Assembly: GCF_005281345.1 (NCBI RefSeq)
Contig: NZ_SZXJ01000101.1
Location: 291,371 to 355,370 of the forward strand
DNA: 64,000 nucleotides
Reading direction: 5' to 3'
Origin: Citrobacter sp. wls619
GTDB lineage: Bacteria > Pseudomonadota > Gammaproteobacteria > Enterobacterales > Enterobacteriaceae
The notes beneath the pieces were generated by a model. That model was not told the DNA's origin and ran no database searches. It saw nothing but the letters and a program-made list of their open reading frames with translations. Within the stretch, counting starts at the first letter, position 1. Each line of letters begins with the position of its first letter. This document shows, piece by piece, positions 50,678-61,308 of this stretch. The translations under genes and the position numbers were made by a program.

Positions 50678-52144
50678 ATGGGAATTGCCTATTTTTTAAG
50701 AGTGGGAGATAAAACAACCTGCGGTGGTACTATTTTAACAGGTTGTACTAATCATATACTCGACGGACAGCCAACGGCACGACATGGCGATAGCTATATC
50801 TGTGGTAAAGATAAAAAACTCTACCACATAGCAGGAGGGCAACCAGGTTATTTTATACATGGTGTTCAGGCTGCCGGAACAGCACATAGCGTTGGCACAT
50901 GCCCTTGCAAATGTCGATTTATTAACTCAATTTCAAATGTCAGTTATTTCTATGAGAGTGAAGTTCTCTCCACACCTAAACCAGTCACAAACAGAGTGGT
51001 CTCTGTAACGCCGCAGAACGCACCAAAACCGCTCACGATGGCACATAGGCCATATTGTCCGGCTGAAGCTGAAGAGGATAAACCGCCTCGTGAGGCTGTA
51101 GATGCGGGATTTTGTGTATTACCCTATGAGGCTAAACCATCAACATATGAACCGTATATTTTTATTAATCCCCCCGATGGTACGAGAGAGCTATATCACA
51201 AACTGAATCCTGATATAAAAAAACAGCCTGGTTCAATTCTGATTGTTGTAGATCCTGAAAAACAAGATCAACATCAGATTAAAGTATTACAAAAAGCACG
51301 AGATCGAATTGATAAAGCTCTGGCCCCACTTACCTTACAGGATGCAAAGTTATTGCATGATAACAAAGGCGCCGTGGATGCATTTTCACATCAACTTTTC
51401 GGTAATTATTTAGGAAATGCTGGAGATGGTTTTGGATATATTAGTGAGATAGGTAAAAGTTATTACGAAGAAATAAAACAAATATTAATTGAAATTCAGG
51501 AGTTATATAAAGATACGTACACCCATAACAAAGGAATCATATCTGGGGAGGAATTTTTTGGTCAACGAGCAAGACTGTTTGAAAAATTAAATGTTATCTT
51601 AAATAAATTCTCCAAAACCCATCTTAATCTGGAAGAATATAATAGTATTAAAAAAGCTTTAGGTTTATCAACAAGCTCAATTATGCATAAATGGGATAAA
51701 ACTGGAGTGGATAATATAGAGGGCTATGCTACATATATTGAAAATTCAGCAAAATTAGTTAAACTGATGAAAACCGTTGGTTTTGTTGGCATAGGTTTAG
51801 ATTTCGCTGGATATACATCAAATATTTATGATGCCTGTGCAAAAGGCCGTGAAAGTGCATGCAAAAAAGCCGCTATTACTGAATATAGTAAATTTGGATT
51901 CAAACAGGCTAGTAGTATGCTTACTGGTCTGGCGGCTGGACGTGCAGCAAATGTGGTTTGTACGTGGGTATTAGGGCTTTCTACTATAGAAGCTGGAGGG
52001 GTCGGTGCTGCACTGTGTTTTGCTACAGGGGTTGGTGTTACTATTGCGTCAGGTAAGATTGCAGAAAAATATGGCGAGGACGCTGGTGAAAAATTAGGTA
52101 ATTATGTAGGAGATCATATTATATATGATAATATTTTTCATTGA
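50678..52144 (+). CDS. PAAR-domain protein with C-terminal putative membrane-acting toxin
   Basis: 488 residues. Residues ~1-82 form a PAAR domain with typical order: YFLRVGDKTTCGG, TGCTNHILDGQPTARHGDSYIC, YHIAGGQPGYFIHGVQAAGTAHSVGTCPCKCRF. PAAR proteins cap the VgrG spike of type VI secretion systems and carry effectors. A linker (~100-195) is followed by a charged, probably coiled region (~195-330), then three hydrophobic Gly/Ala-rich segments (~362-380, 412-433, 436-458), as expected for a pore-forming toxin domain. No enzyme motif was recognised. The gene is AT-rich and is overlapped by a small membrane-protein gene, a probable immunity protein. No vgrG, hcp or tss gene is in the window. 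Confidence 0.8.
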   Translation: MGIAYFLRVGDKTTCGGTILTGCTNHILDGQPTARHGDSYICGKDKKLYHIAGGQPGYFIHGVQAAGTAHSVGTCPCKCRFINSISNVSYFYESEVLSTPKPVTNRVVSVTPQNAPKPLTMAHRPYCPAEAEEDKPPREAVDAGFCVLPYEAKPSTYEPYIFINPPDGTRELYHKLNPDIKKQPGSILIVVDPEKQDQHQIKVLQKARDRIDKALAPLTLQDAKLLHDNKGAVDAFSHQLFGNYLGNAGDGFGYISEIGKSYYEEIKQILIEIQELYKDTYTHNKGIISGEEFFGQRARLFEKLNVILNKFSKTHLNLEEYNSIKKALGLSTSSIMHKWDKTGVDNIEGYATYIENSAKLVKLMKTVGFVGIGLDFAGYTSNIYDACAKGRESACKKAAITEYSKFGFKQASSMLTGLAAGRAANVVCTWVLGLSTIEAGGVGAALCFATGVGVTIASGKIAEKYGEDAGEKLGNYVGDHIIYDNIFH

Positions 52145-52529
52145 AAATGATGAGATTATAAAAAACTTAATTTGCCTTGCGTTTGTATTTGATTTTTTAA
52201 TATTCATGATATGTTATTTTTACAATAAAAAAGCATACGAAAAAATAGTTGACATATACGAGAAAGAGATAGGTCCCCTACCGCTTTCAGCAAAGTTATG
52301 CAAAGATGCAAGTGTTTTTGCTACTCCATATTTATATAATACGAAAGTTAGTTTTATAACCAGAAGCTTAAACTTTAAATACCATAAGCATTTACATCAC
52401 GGTATAAGTATAGAAGGGTATAATCTAATAAGAAATCTTCCAACAAAATTAACACTAGGATTTAGAATTGAATCATTGTCATTATTGATTTGCATTCCAA
52501 TAATGATCGGTTTTTTTATCATTTTCTAA
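52125..52529 (+). CDS. Small membrane protein, candidate immunity protein
   Basis: 134 residues with two hydrophobic segments, ~14-32 (LICLAFVFDFLIFMICYFY) and ~117-134 (SLLICIPIMIGFFIIF), and a basic middle. Its start lies 20 bases inside the PAAR gene in another frame, with an AGGAG site about 11 bases upstream, so it is coupled to it. No earlier or later in-frame ATG gives a better fit. An inner-membrane protein beside a pore-forming effector is the usual form of immunity to such toxins. I know no named family. A terminator follows. Confidence 0.7.
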   Translation: MIIFFIENDEIIKNLICLAFVFDFLIFMICYFYNKKAYEKIVDIYEKEIGPLPLSAKLCKDASVFATPYLYNTKVSFITRSLNFKYHKHLHHGISIEGYNLIRNLPTKLTLGFRIESLSLLICIPIMIGFFIIF

Positions 52530-52560
52530 ATAAAGGGACTCCAATGGAGTCCCTTTATTT
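52530..52560 (+). terminator. Terminator of the PAAR cassette
   Basis: ATAAAGGGACTCC (52530-52542) / GGAGTCCCTTTAT (52546-52558), 3-base loop, then TTTAA. It closes the cassette right after the small membrane-protein gene. Confidence 0.92.
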
Positions 52561-52615
52561 AATTTTACTTCAATGCACCCTATATCTGGTCAACAATCCG
52601 GTCGTAAGAAGCAAC

Positions 52616-52688
52616 AGGTAATAACCCACTCACAAAAACGTTTGGATTTGCTTTAAGGCCTGCTACGAGTGAGTGCGGTCTATTACCT
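52616..52688. repeat. Imperfect inverted repeat downstream of the cassette
   Basis: AGGTAATAACCCACTCAC (52616-52633) is repeated inverted as GTGAGTGCGGTCTATTACCT (52669-52688) with two one-base gaps and few mismatches, 35 bases apart. Nature unknown. Confidence 0.55.
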
Positions 52689-52761
52689 AAAATCACAATA
52701 GCCGTATCGTCACATCATTCACTGTAGAGCCGCTAAGGCGCTTGTGCCGCCATCCAGCAAT

Positions 52762-52785
52762 GCCTGATGCGCTTATCAGGCCTAC
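52762..52785. repeat. REP element downstream of mmuM
   Basis: GCCTGATGCGCTTATCAGGC is a REP-type hairpin followed by CTAC, ~27 bases past the mmuM stop. Confidence 0.78.
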
Positions 52786-52812
52786 AGTAAACGATGTAGA
52801 CTCGATAAACGC

Positions 52813-53745
52813 TCAGCTTCGCGCTTTTAGCGCGGCGATATCCGCAGGCGTAGTGCGACAGCACCCACCAATCAACCGGGCGCCAGCGGCCTGCCACTGC
52901 GGTAGATAATCCGCCAGCTGCGCGCAATGCTCACCGTGATGATGCCAGGTTTTGCTTACCGCATCATACTGCTCGCCGGAATTGGGATACACCACCAGCG
53001 GAAGCGCCGTTAAGCCATGCAGATGCTGCAACGCAGCGGTGGTGTTTTCCAGCGCAATGCAGTTAATGCCTAACGCCACCACCTGCGGATATTGCGCAAG
53101 GAAAGCGACCACGTCGCGCAGCGGCGTACCGTCGCTCAGATGTGCGCTATCACGCAGGGTAAACGAGAACCATGCCCGCGCACGCGGATACGCGGTCAAC
53201 AACTCAGCCAGCGCGCGAATTTCGGCAAAATTTGGCAGGGTTTCACAGGCCAGCAGATCGGCCCCGGCATCCAGCAACGCTTCAACACGCGGACGATGAA
53301 ACGCCTGTAACGCTTCAATGCTTAACGCGTAATCGCCACGGTACTCAGAGCCATCGGCCAGGTACGCGCCGTAAGGTCCGACGGAACCCGCCACCAGTAA
53401 CGTCCCGGCCTGCGGATTTTCCGCCAGATACGCCTCACGCGCTTTACGCGCCAGCTCCACGCTTTTGCCAATCAGCGCTTTCGACTGCGCCTCATCCAGG
53501 CCGAGCGCGGCAAAACCCGCGGGTGTTGCCTGATAGCTGGCGGTGATTGCGCACTGCGCCCCTGCCCGGAAGTAATCCAGGTGAACTTCGCGGATAAGCG
53601 CCGGGTTTTCTACCAGCACTTTGGCTGACCACAGGCTGTCGGCTAAGTTACACCCTCGCGCTTCCAGCTCCGTCGCCATCGCGCCATCCAGCAACAGGAC
53701 ATCCTGTTTCTCAAGGAGAGCGCGTAACGGATTATTCTGCGACAT
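52813..53745 (-). CDS. mmuM: Homocysteine S-methyltransferase MmuM
   Basis: 310 residues, as in E. coli. Pfam S-methyl_trans barrel with zinc ligands in [10 protein letters not shown] and C295-C296 in [10 protein letters not shown]. It transfers a methyl from S-methylmethionine to homocysteine, giving two methionines. The start at 53745 ([10 protein letters not shown]) is used because it matches E. coli; the longer frame is the mmuP 3' end. It overlaps mmuP by 14 bases, so translation is coupled. Confidence 0.96.
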   Translation of the reverse strand: MSQNNPLRALLEKQDVLLLDGAMATELEARGCNLADSLWSAKVLVENPALIREVHLDYFRAGAQCAITASYQATPAGFAALGLDEAQSKALIGKSVELARKAREAYLAENPQAGTLLVAGSVGPYGAYLADGSEYRGDYALSIEALQAFHRPRVEALLDAGADLLACETLPNFAEIRALAELLTAYPRARAWFSFTLRDSAHLSDGTPLRDVVAFLAQYPQVVALGINCIALENTTAALQHLHGLTALPLVVYPNSGEQYDAVSKTWHHHGEHCAQLADYLPQWQAAGARLIGGCCRTTPADIAALKARS

Positions 53746-55135
53746 GTTCTGGCTCCTGTTTTGCGTTACGGGGTTGAGTAAGGAAATAAGCACCATAGCA
53801 CAACGCAACAAACGGTAACCCGCACCACAACGCAATTCTCTGCGCGGGATCGAATGCCAGCCCTATACAGGCCACCAGGCACAGCACAAAACCCAGTACC
53901 GGCACCAGCGGATACCACGGGGCGCGATAATGCAATTCACTCAATGCGTTACCCTGCTGCAGATGGCGGCGGCGAAACACAAAATGTGAGGCGCAGATAC
54001 TCAGCCACACCGCCACTACCGCAAATCCGGAAATAGCCGACAATGCGACAAACACCGTATCCGGGGCCACGACGCTGGAAAACAGCGCCAGCACACCGCC
54101 GAGCATACTGACCGACAGCGCCGTCAGCGGCACACCGTTTTTCGTTACTCGCGCAAAACAGGCAGGCAGCGTACGTTCATTCGACAGCGACCACAGCATG
54201 CGCCCGGAGGCATACAGCCCGGAGTTCGCCGCAGAAAGAATGGCGGTCAGGATCACGAAGTTAAAAATATCAGCGGCGTACGGAATGCCCACCTTCTCGA
54301 ATACCAGCACAAACGGGCTCTTCTCCACGCCCGCCTGCTGCATCGGGATCAGCGCCGCCAGTACAAACACAGTGCCGATAAAGAAAATAATCAACCGGGC
54401 GATGGTGGTACGAATCGCCACCGGGATCACCTTGCGCGGATTTTCCGTTTCGCCGGCGGCAATACCGATAAGCTCGGTCCCCGAAAAGGCAAAGTTCACC
54501 GCGACCATGGTCATCAGGATCGGCAGGCCGCCGTGCGGGAACCAGCCTTCCGCCGTGATGTTGCTCAGCCCCGGCGCGGGTGAACCATCCTGCATCGGGA
54601 TAAAGCCGAAAATAGCCGCTCCGCCGAGGAGAATAAACGCGATGATGGTGATCACTTTCACCAGCGAAAACCAGAACTCCCCTTCGGCAAAAAAGCGTGT
54701 AGAGATAACGTTGAGGGCAAAAATAATCGCGCAGAACACCACACACCAGACCCATACCGGCACCTGAGGAAACCAGTACTGCATACAGAATCCGGCAGCG
54801 GTAAAGCTCGAACCCAGCGCCACAGTCCAGGTCAGCCAGTAGAGCCAGGCGACGGTATACCCCGTCGCCGGTCCGAGGTAGCGCGCAGCATAGACGTGAA
54901 ACGCCCCGGTTTCCGGCATCGCGACCGACAACTCGCCCAGGCACTGCATCACCAGCCAGACCACCAGCGCACCTATCAGATAAGCCAGCAGCGTTCCCGC
55001 CGCCCCCGTGGTCGAGATGATGTACCCGGTATTGAAGAATAACCCTGTGCCAATCACGCCGCCTAAGGAGAGCATAATCAGGTGACGTGTTTTCATCGTG
55101 CGCTTCAGTGGCGCATTTTGTTGTGTTGTTTGCAT
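53732..55135 (-). CDS. mmuP: S-methylmethionine permease MmuP
   Basis: 467 residues, APC family with 12 helices ([41 protein letters not shown]). It imports S-methylmethionine for MmuM. The start at 55135 ([12 protein letters not shown]) matches E. coli and has an AAGG site; 8 further codons are open. Three met boxes lie just upstream. Confidence 0.96.
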   Translation of the reverse strand: MQTTQQNAPLKRTMKTRHLIMLSLGGVIGTGLFFNTGYIISTTGAAGTLLAYLIGALVVWLVMQCLGELSVAMPETGAFHVYAARYLGPATGYTVAWLYWLTWTVALGSSFTAAGFCMQYWFPQVPVWVWCVVFCAIIFALNVISTRFFAEGEFWFSLVKVITIIAFILLGGAAIFGFIPMQDGSPAPGLSNITAEGWFPHGGLPILMTMVAVNFAFSGTELIGIAAGETENPRKVIPVAIRTTIARLIIFFIGTVFVLAALIPMQQAGVEKSPFVLVFEKVGIPYAADIFNFVILTAILSAANSGLYASGRMLWSLSNERTLPACFARVTKNGVPLTALSVSMLGGVLALFSSVVAPDTVFVALSAISGFAVVAVWLSICASHFVFRRRHLQQGNALSELHYRAPWYPLVPVLGFVLCLVACIGLAFDPAQRIALWCGLPFVALCYGAYFLTQPRNAKQEPEHVAE

Positions 55136-55145
55136 ATAACCTTCT

Positions 55146-55169
55146 AAACGTATGGACATCTAAACATCC
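55146..55169. promoter_or_regulatory. MetJ operator with three met boxes
   Basis: Tandem 8-mers AAACGTAT, GGACATCT and AAACATCC, each a 5-6 of 8 match to AGACGTCT, begin 11 bases from the mmuP start. MetJ with S-adenosylmethionine would repress mmuPM. A TATAAC -10-like box on the minus strand lies near 55182. Confidence 0.82.
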
Positions 55170-55310
55170 AAAGAAGGTTTGTTATACCGTGTTTGTTGAC
55201 AGAATGCAAAGTCAACCCTGCACCAGATGCAGATGCCCGCGTCGGGCGCTCAACACTGGATGAGGGTTAATAATGAGATATAAAAAGGGCCGCCAGCTCA
55301 TAACGCCTCC

Positions 55311-55340
55311 GTTGCCAGACTGTATGTAAACTCTGGCAAC
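55311..55340. terminator. Hairpin between mhpT and mmuP
   Basis: GTTGCCAGA (55311-55319) / TCTGGCAAC (55332-55340), perfect 9-bp stem with 12-base loop downstream of mhpT. No T-run. Confidence 0.5.
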
Positions 55341-55408
55341 AGAGCCGCCGACTTGCGTTCACCCGGAAGTAGGAAGCGAGTGTTCCCGTTCATGCAACCG
55401 GATGACCC

Positions 55409-56623
55409 TCAGGAACCGCTGGCCTGGACCGTCATCTGCGATTTACGGCTCATCAGGATAAATACCGCCAGACCGGCCAGCAGAATGCCCGGCGCAGAAG
55501 CCGCCATCACCCCCACCGTTCCGGTGCCCAGCGCCAGCATTTTCCCCGCCAGCAGCGGGCCGCTCATTGCGCCCAAACGCCCAACCGCCACCGCAGTGCC
55601 TACGCCGGTGGCGCGGATTGACGTGTTATAAAACAGAGGCGCCAGCGCATACAGCACGCTTTGTCCGCCGGTAGCAAACATGCCCGCGACAAAGCCGGCC
55701 ATCAGCATGCCGCTCCATGACGAAACCGTCCCCAACGCCAGCAACGAGGCCAGCATCCCGGTGTAAATCAGTAATGACATCACCACCGGGCGCAGCTTAT
55801 CCATCAACGCCCCAAGGATTAACGTGCCGCTGGCTGCACCGATTTGCAGGGCAAACATCACGCCTGCCGCCTGCGATGGGCGAAAGCCCTGCTCGACCAG
55901 CAGCATCGGCAGCCAGTTGATCAGCATGTATACCACCAGCAGGGTGAAGAAATAGCACAGCCACAGCAGCAACGTGGCGGTCGCGGTCGCGGGTGCGAAC
56001 AGCGCGCGCAGCGGCGCGGCATCCACCTGTGTTTGCTGGGTATAAACCTGCGATTCCGGCAGCCAGTGCATCAACAGCGGCACCAGCAGCAGCGGGATCA
56101 CGCCTCCCACCCAGAATACCGTTTGCCAGGCGGACGCCAGACCGCTAAACCCGAGCGCCGCCGCCAACGCCGCGCCAATTGGCACACCGCAGTACATCAG
56201 GCTCACCGCCGTACCACGAAAACGCGGGCCCGCGGCTTCGGAGGTTAAGGCAATCAGGTTCGGCAATGCGGCTCCCAGTCCGACGCCGGTCATCAGGCGG
56301 GCGATGACTAACGTTGAAAAGTCCCACGACAGCGCCGTTGCCAGGGAGAACAGGCCAAACAGCGCCACGGAGCCAATGAGAATGCGCTTGCGCCCATAGC
56401 GGTCGGCCAGCATGCCGCCCACCAACGCGCCGGGCAGCAATCCCAAAATCCCGGCGCTGAAGATCCAGCCCATTTGCATTTTATCCAACGCAAAGGCTTG
56501 AGCGATACCAACGGCAGCGATACCGGCGGCCTGTAGATCCAGCCCTTCCATCAGGGCGACTAAAAAGCAAAGCCCGACAGTCAGCGTCAGGCGCGAAGAG
56601 GAGGCGGGGGTACGGGTCGTCAT
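55409..56623 (-). CDS. mhpT: 3-(3-hydroxyphenyl)propionate transporter MhpT
   Basis: 404 residues, aromatic-acid:H+ symporter MFS family with 12 helices; VALMEGLDLQAAGIAAVGIAQ and GGMLADRYGRKRILIGSVALF match E. coli. It imports 3HPP. The start at 56623 (MTTRTPASSS) is chosen for its GAGGGAC site; the 22-codon extension does not fit E. coli. Last gene of the mhp operon, 68 bases after mhpE. Confidence 0.95.
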   Translation of the reverse strand: MTTRTPASSSRLTLTVGLCFLVALMEGLDLQAAGIAAVGIAQAFALDKMQMGWIFSAGILGLLPGALVGGMLADRYGRKRILIGSVALFGLFSLATALSWDFSTLVIARLMTGVGLGAALPNLIALTSEAAGPRFRGTAVSLMYCGVPIGAALAAALGFSGLASAWQTVFWVGGVIPLLLVPLLMHWLPESQVYTQQTQVDAAPLRALFAPATATATLLLWLCYFFTLLVVYMLINWLPMLLVEQGFRPSQAAGVMFALQIGAASGTLILGALMDKLRPVVMSLLIYTGMLASLLALGTVSSWSGMLMAGFVAGMFATGGQSVLYALAPLFYNTSIRATGVGTAVAVGRLGAMSGPLLAGKMLALGTGTVGVMAASAPGILLAGLAVFILMSRKSQMTVQASGS

Positions 56624-56691
56624 AAGATGTCCCTCAGAGTTCACGATGCAGGTGAATCGCGGCTGGTACATTGCCAGCCGCGTAATCATTT

Positions 56692-57701
56692 TTATTTGCT
56701 GTTGCGCAGGTCCAGCGCCACATCAACGATCATATCTTCCTGGCCGCCGACCATTCGGCGTTTGCCCAGTTCAACCAAAATATCGACCGCGCTCAAACCG
56801 TAACGCGCTGCCGCCACTTCGCAATGGCGCAGGAAGCTGGAGTACACCCCGGCATAGCCCAGCGCCAGTGTTTCACGATCCACCCGCACCGGGCGATCCT
56901 GCAGCGGGCGCACCAGATCGTCGGCGGCGTCCATCAACGCATACAGATCGGTGCCGTGCTGCCAGCCAAGCTTATCCGCTGCGGCAATAAACACCTCCAG
57001 CGGCGCATTGCCTGCACCTGCGCCCATCCCCGCGAGGCTGGCGTCGATACGGTCACAGCCCTCTTCCACCGCGGCAATTGAGTTCGCCACGCCGAGGCTC
57101 AGGTTATGGTGGGCGTGCATCCCGGTTTCCGTTTCCGGTTTCAGTACGGCTTTCAGTGCGCGGAAGCGGTCGCGGATATCGCTCATATTCATTGCGCCGC
57201 CGGAATCAACCACATAAATACAGGTCGCGCCGTAGTTTTCCATCAACTTCGCCTGCTGCGCCAGGTTCTCTGGCGTGGTCATGTGGCTCATCATCAGAAA
57301 ACCGACGGTATCCATCCCCAGCTCGCGCGCATACTGAATATGCTGGGCCGACACGTCTGCTTCGGTACAGTGGGTCGCCACGCGCACGACCCGCGCACCG
57401 GCCTGATACGCATTTTTCAGATCGTGAATGGTGCCGATACCCGGCAGTAACAACGTGGCGATTTTGGCGTGTTTCACCACCTCCGCCGCCGCTTCAATCC
57501 ACTCCAGATCGCTGTGCGCACCAAAGCCATAGTTAAAGCTGGAGCCCTGTAAACCGTCACCGTGTGCCACTTCAATGGAATCGACTCGCGCATCGTCCAG
57601 CGCTTTAGCAATCTGGCGCACGTTATCCAGTGAATACTGGTGACGAATGGCGTGCATGCCATCGCGCAGGGTCACGTCAGAGATATAGAGTTTCTTACCG
57701 T

Positions 57702-57705
<4 letters not shown>
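56692..57705 (-). CDS. mhpE: 4-hydroxy-2-oxovalerate aldolase MhpE
   Basis: 337 residues, DRE-TIM metallolyase: [13 protein letters not shown] at residues ~11-23 and metal-binding [15 protein letters not shown]. It splits 4-hydroxy-2-oxopentanoate to pyruvate and acetaldehyde, and channels the aldehyde to MhpF. Overlaps mhpF by four bases. Confidence 0.96.
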
Positions 57706-59467
<1,762 letters not shown>

Positions 59468-60334
59468 TTAAGGGCGTGCGAGGAAGTTCAGCACCAACTG
59501 ATTAAAGGCTTCCGCATGTTCCCACTGCGCCCAGTGCCCGCAATCGCGGTAAATGTGCAGCTCAGAGCCAGCAATGCCGGAAAGCAGACGCAGGCCCGCA
59601 TCCATCGGCACAAAGCGGTCGTTGCGCCCCCAGACGATCAGGGTCTGAGCTTTGATTTCCGCCAGACGTGGACCGAAATCCGGGAATTGTTTCGGGTTAG
59701 CTTCCAGACTCTGGACAAAATTTTCCAGGTGATCGCGGCGCGACAGCATGTTGTTCAGACGCGCCTCAAACAGCGCTTCAGTCAAATCACTGGTATCGAA
59801 AACGAAGATTTCCATCATCAGTTTCAGGTTTTCGATGGTCGGTTCGCGATACAGCTGATTCAGGCGCTTGATTCCTTCAGTTGGCATCGGGGTAAACAGG
59901 CTCATGCCGCCCGTCCCGCCGCCCATCAGCACCAGTTTGCCCACGCGTTCCGGCCAGCTCAGGGTAAATGCCACTGAGCTGTGGCCCCCCATCGAGTTAC
60001 CCAGCAGGTGAATTTTCTGAATATCCAGTTGATCAACCACACTTTTCAGGATGCGGGCATTGAGATCGGATCGCGACCCACGGTTAACGATCCCATCGCT
60101 TTTTCCCCAGCCAGGACAATCCAGCAGGATCACCCGGTAACCCGCCTCCACCAGCGGATCGATATTGCGGCTGAAGTTCGCCCAGCCCGTCGCGCCCGGA
60201 CCAGAGCCATGCAGCAGCACAACAGTCTCTTCGCCCTGCCCACAGTCATTGAAATGCACGCGTAGGGTTTCGCCTGCTTCCTTCACCTCCAGAAAACGGC
60301 TGGTGGCGGCTTCGGTTTGCGGTTGATAAGTCAT
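59468..60334 (-). CDS. mhpC: 2-hydroxy-6-oxonona-2,4-dienedioate hydrolase MhpC
   Basis: 288 residues, alpha/beta hydrolase. Oxyanion HGSGPG, nucleophile S114 in [10 protein letters not shown], acid in WGRNDRFVP, catalytic His in [11 protein letters not shown]. It hydrolyses the C-C bond of the ring-cleavage product, releasing succinate. The start at 60334 ([10 protein letters not shown]) has an AGGAG 6-7 bases away and matches E. coli; an ATG directly before it (60337) and ATGs further up are possible but less well placed. Confidence 0.94.
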   Translation of the reverse strand: MTYQPQTEAATSRFLEVKEAGETLRVHFNDCGQGEETVVLLHGSGPGATGWANFSRNIDPLVEAGYRVILLDCPGWGKSDGIVNRGSRSDLNARILKSVVDQLDIQKIHLLGNSMGGHSSVAFTLSWPERVGKLVLMGGGTGGMSLFTPMPTEGIKRLNQLYREPTIENLKLMMEIFVFDTSDLTEALFEARLNNMLSRRDHLENFVQSLEANPKQFPDFGPRLAEIKAQTLIVWGRNDRFVPMDAGLRLLSGIAGSELHIYRDCGHWAQWEHAEAFNQLVLNFLARP

Positions 60335-60362
60335 CATGTTCTCCTGCATATTCAGTTCTGTT

Positions 60363-61307
60363 TCAGTTCTGTGTAGTGGCACTCAGGGAGCCAAACCCGG
60401 CGATCCACTCCGGGATCGGGCGGTAATAACGGCCTTCACTGCGCCAGTTGCCAAAGGCAGAAATGGCGGCGAAGGCGGCAACCCAGGTTTTAACTTCGTG
60501 TGTTGATTTACCCGCCATCGCGGACAACTCTTCATTACTGACCGTATCCAGCTCCTGCAAACGCCCCTGCTCAAGCAGGGTCATAAAGCGGTTATCCCAG
60601 ACGGGATTAAGCGGGTGTAGCGTGTTTTGATCGACCACGAACTTCTCGGCGGCGCTGATCACCCGCTGCTGGCGCAGTTCTCGCTCGTTTTCGGGTAGCT
60701 GTTTGCCGCTGCCGAGCAGACGGTCACGCATATGCGCGTCAGCCTTTGCCAGCTCCGGTACCGGCGGCTGATGCGACAGGCCGCCGGAGCCTAAAAACAG
60801 CACGCGCTTATTCAGCGAACTGGCGAAAAGACCAATCGCTTCGCCGAGCATGCGGGTACGCTGGAAGCCCGGTAGCGGCGTGGCGACACCATTAATAAAC
60901 ACCGGCAACACCGGCACCTTATCCAGGCCGCCGAGCAGAAACTCCAGCGGCTGCGCGAAGCCGTGATCGACCTGCATGTTGTAGGAAACGGCGAGATCGA
61001 TACCGCTTTTCATCACCGCGTAGGCGCAAGCTTCTGCGAGATCTGTCGGCACCGGCAGTTCCCCCGCCGCGCTGCCGAAATCACCAATCGCCGTGGCACC
61101 TACGCCTAAACAGAACGGTGGCATCACGTCGTAGAAAAAACCGTTGTAATGATCGGGGGCAAACAACACCACCAGTTCAGGATCGAACGCCGTAATGCGT
61201 GCGCGTGCGCTGGCGATCACGCCGTTGACTTCATCGAGCACAGCCTGCGCCGGGTCGACATAGCCCACCAGCGGTGAGTGGGAAAGACAGTGAAGATAAG
61301 CGTGCAT
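60363..61307 (-). CDS. mhpB: 2,3-dihydroxyphenylpropionate 1,2-dioxygenase MhpB
   Basis: 314 residues, class III (LigB-type) extradiol dioxygenase. Early His [11 protein letters not shown] and metal/acid residues in [22 protein letters not shown] and [10 protein letters not shown]. It opens the catechol ring of 2,3-dihydroxyphenylpropionate. Starts one base after the mhpA stop (TGATATG). Confidence 0.95.
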   Translation of the reverse strand: MHAYLHCLSHSPLVGYVDPAQAVLDEVNGVIASARARITAFDPELVVLFAPDHYNGFFYDVMPPFCLGVGATAIGDFGSAAGELPVPTDLAEACAYAVMKSGIDLAVSYNMQVDHGFAQPLEFLLGGLDKVPVLPVFINGVATPLPGFQRTRMLGEAIGLFASSLNKRVLFLGSGGLSHQPPVPELAKADAHMRDRLLGSGKQLPENERELRQQRVISAAEKFVVDQNTLHPLNPVWDNRFMTLLEQGRLQELDTVSNEELSAMAGKSTHEVKTWVAAFAAISAFGNWRSEGRYYRPIPEWIAGFGSLSATTQN

Positions 61308-61308
61308 A

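Noticed and set aside
52573-52656. 27-codon frame MHPISGQQSGRKKQQ... after the cassette
   Set aside because: Too short to judge, no ribosome site and partly inside the inverted repeat; left as a note only.
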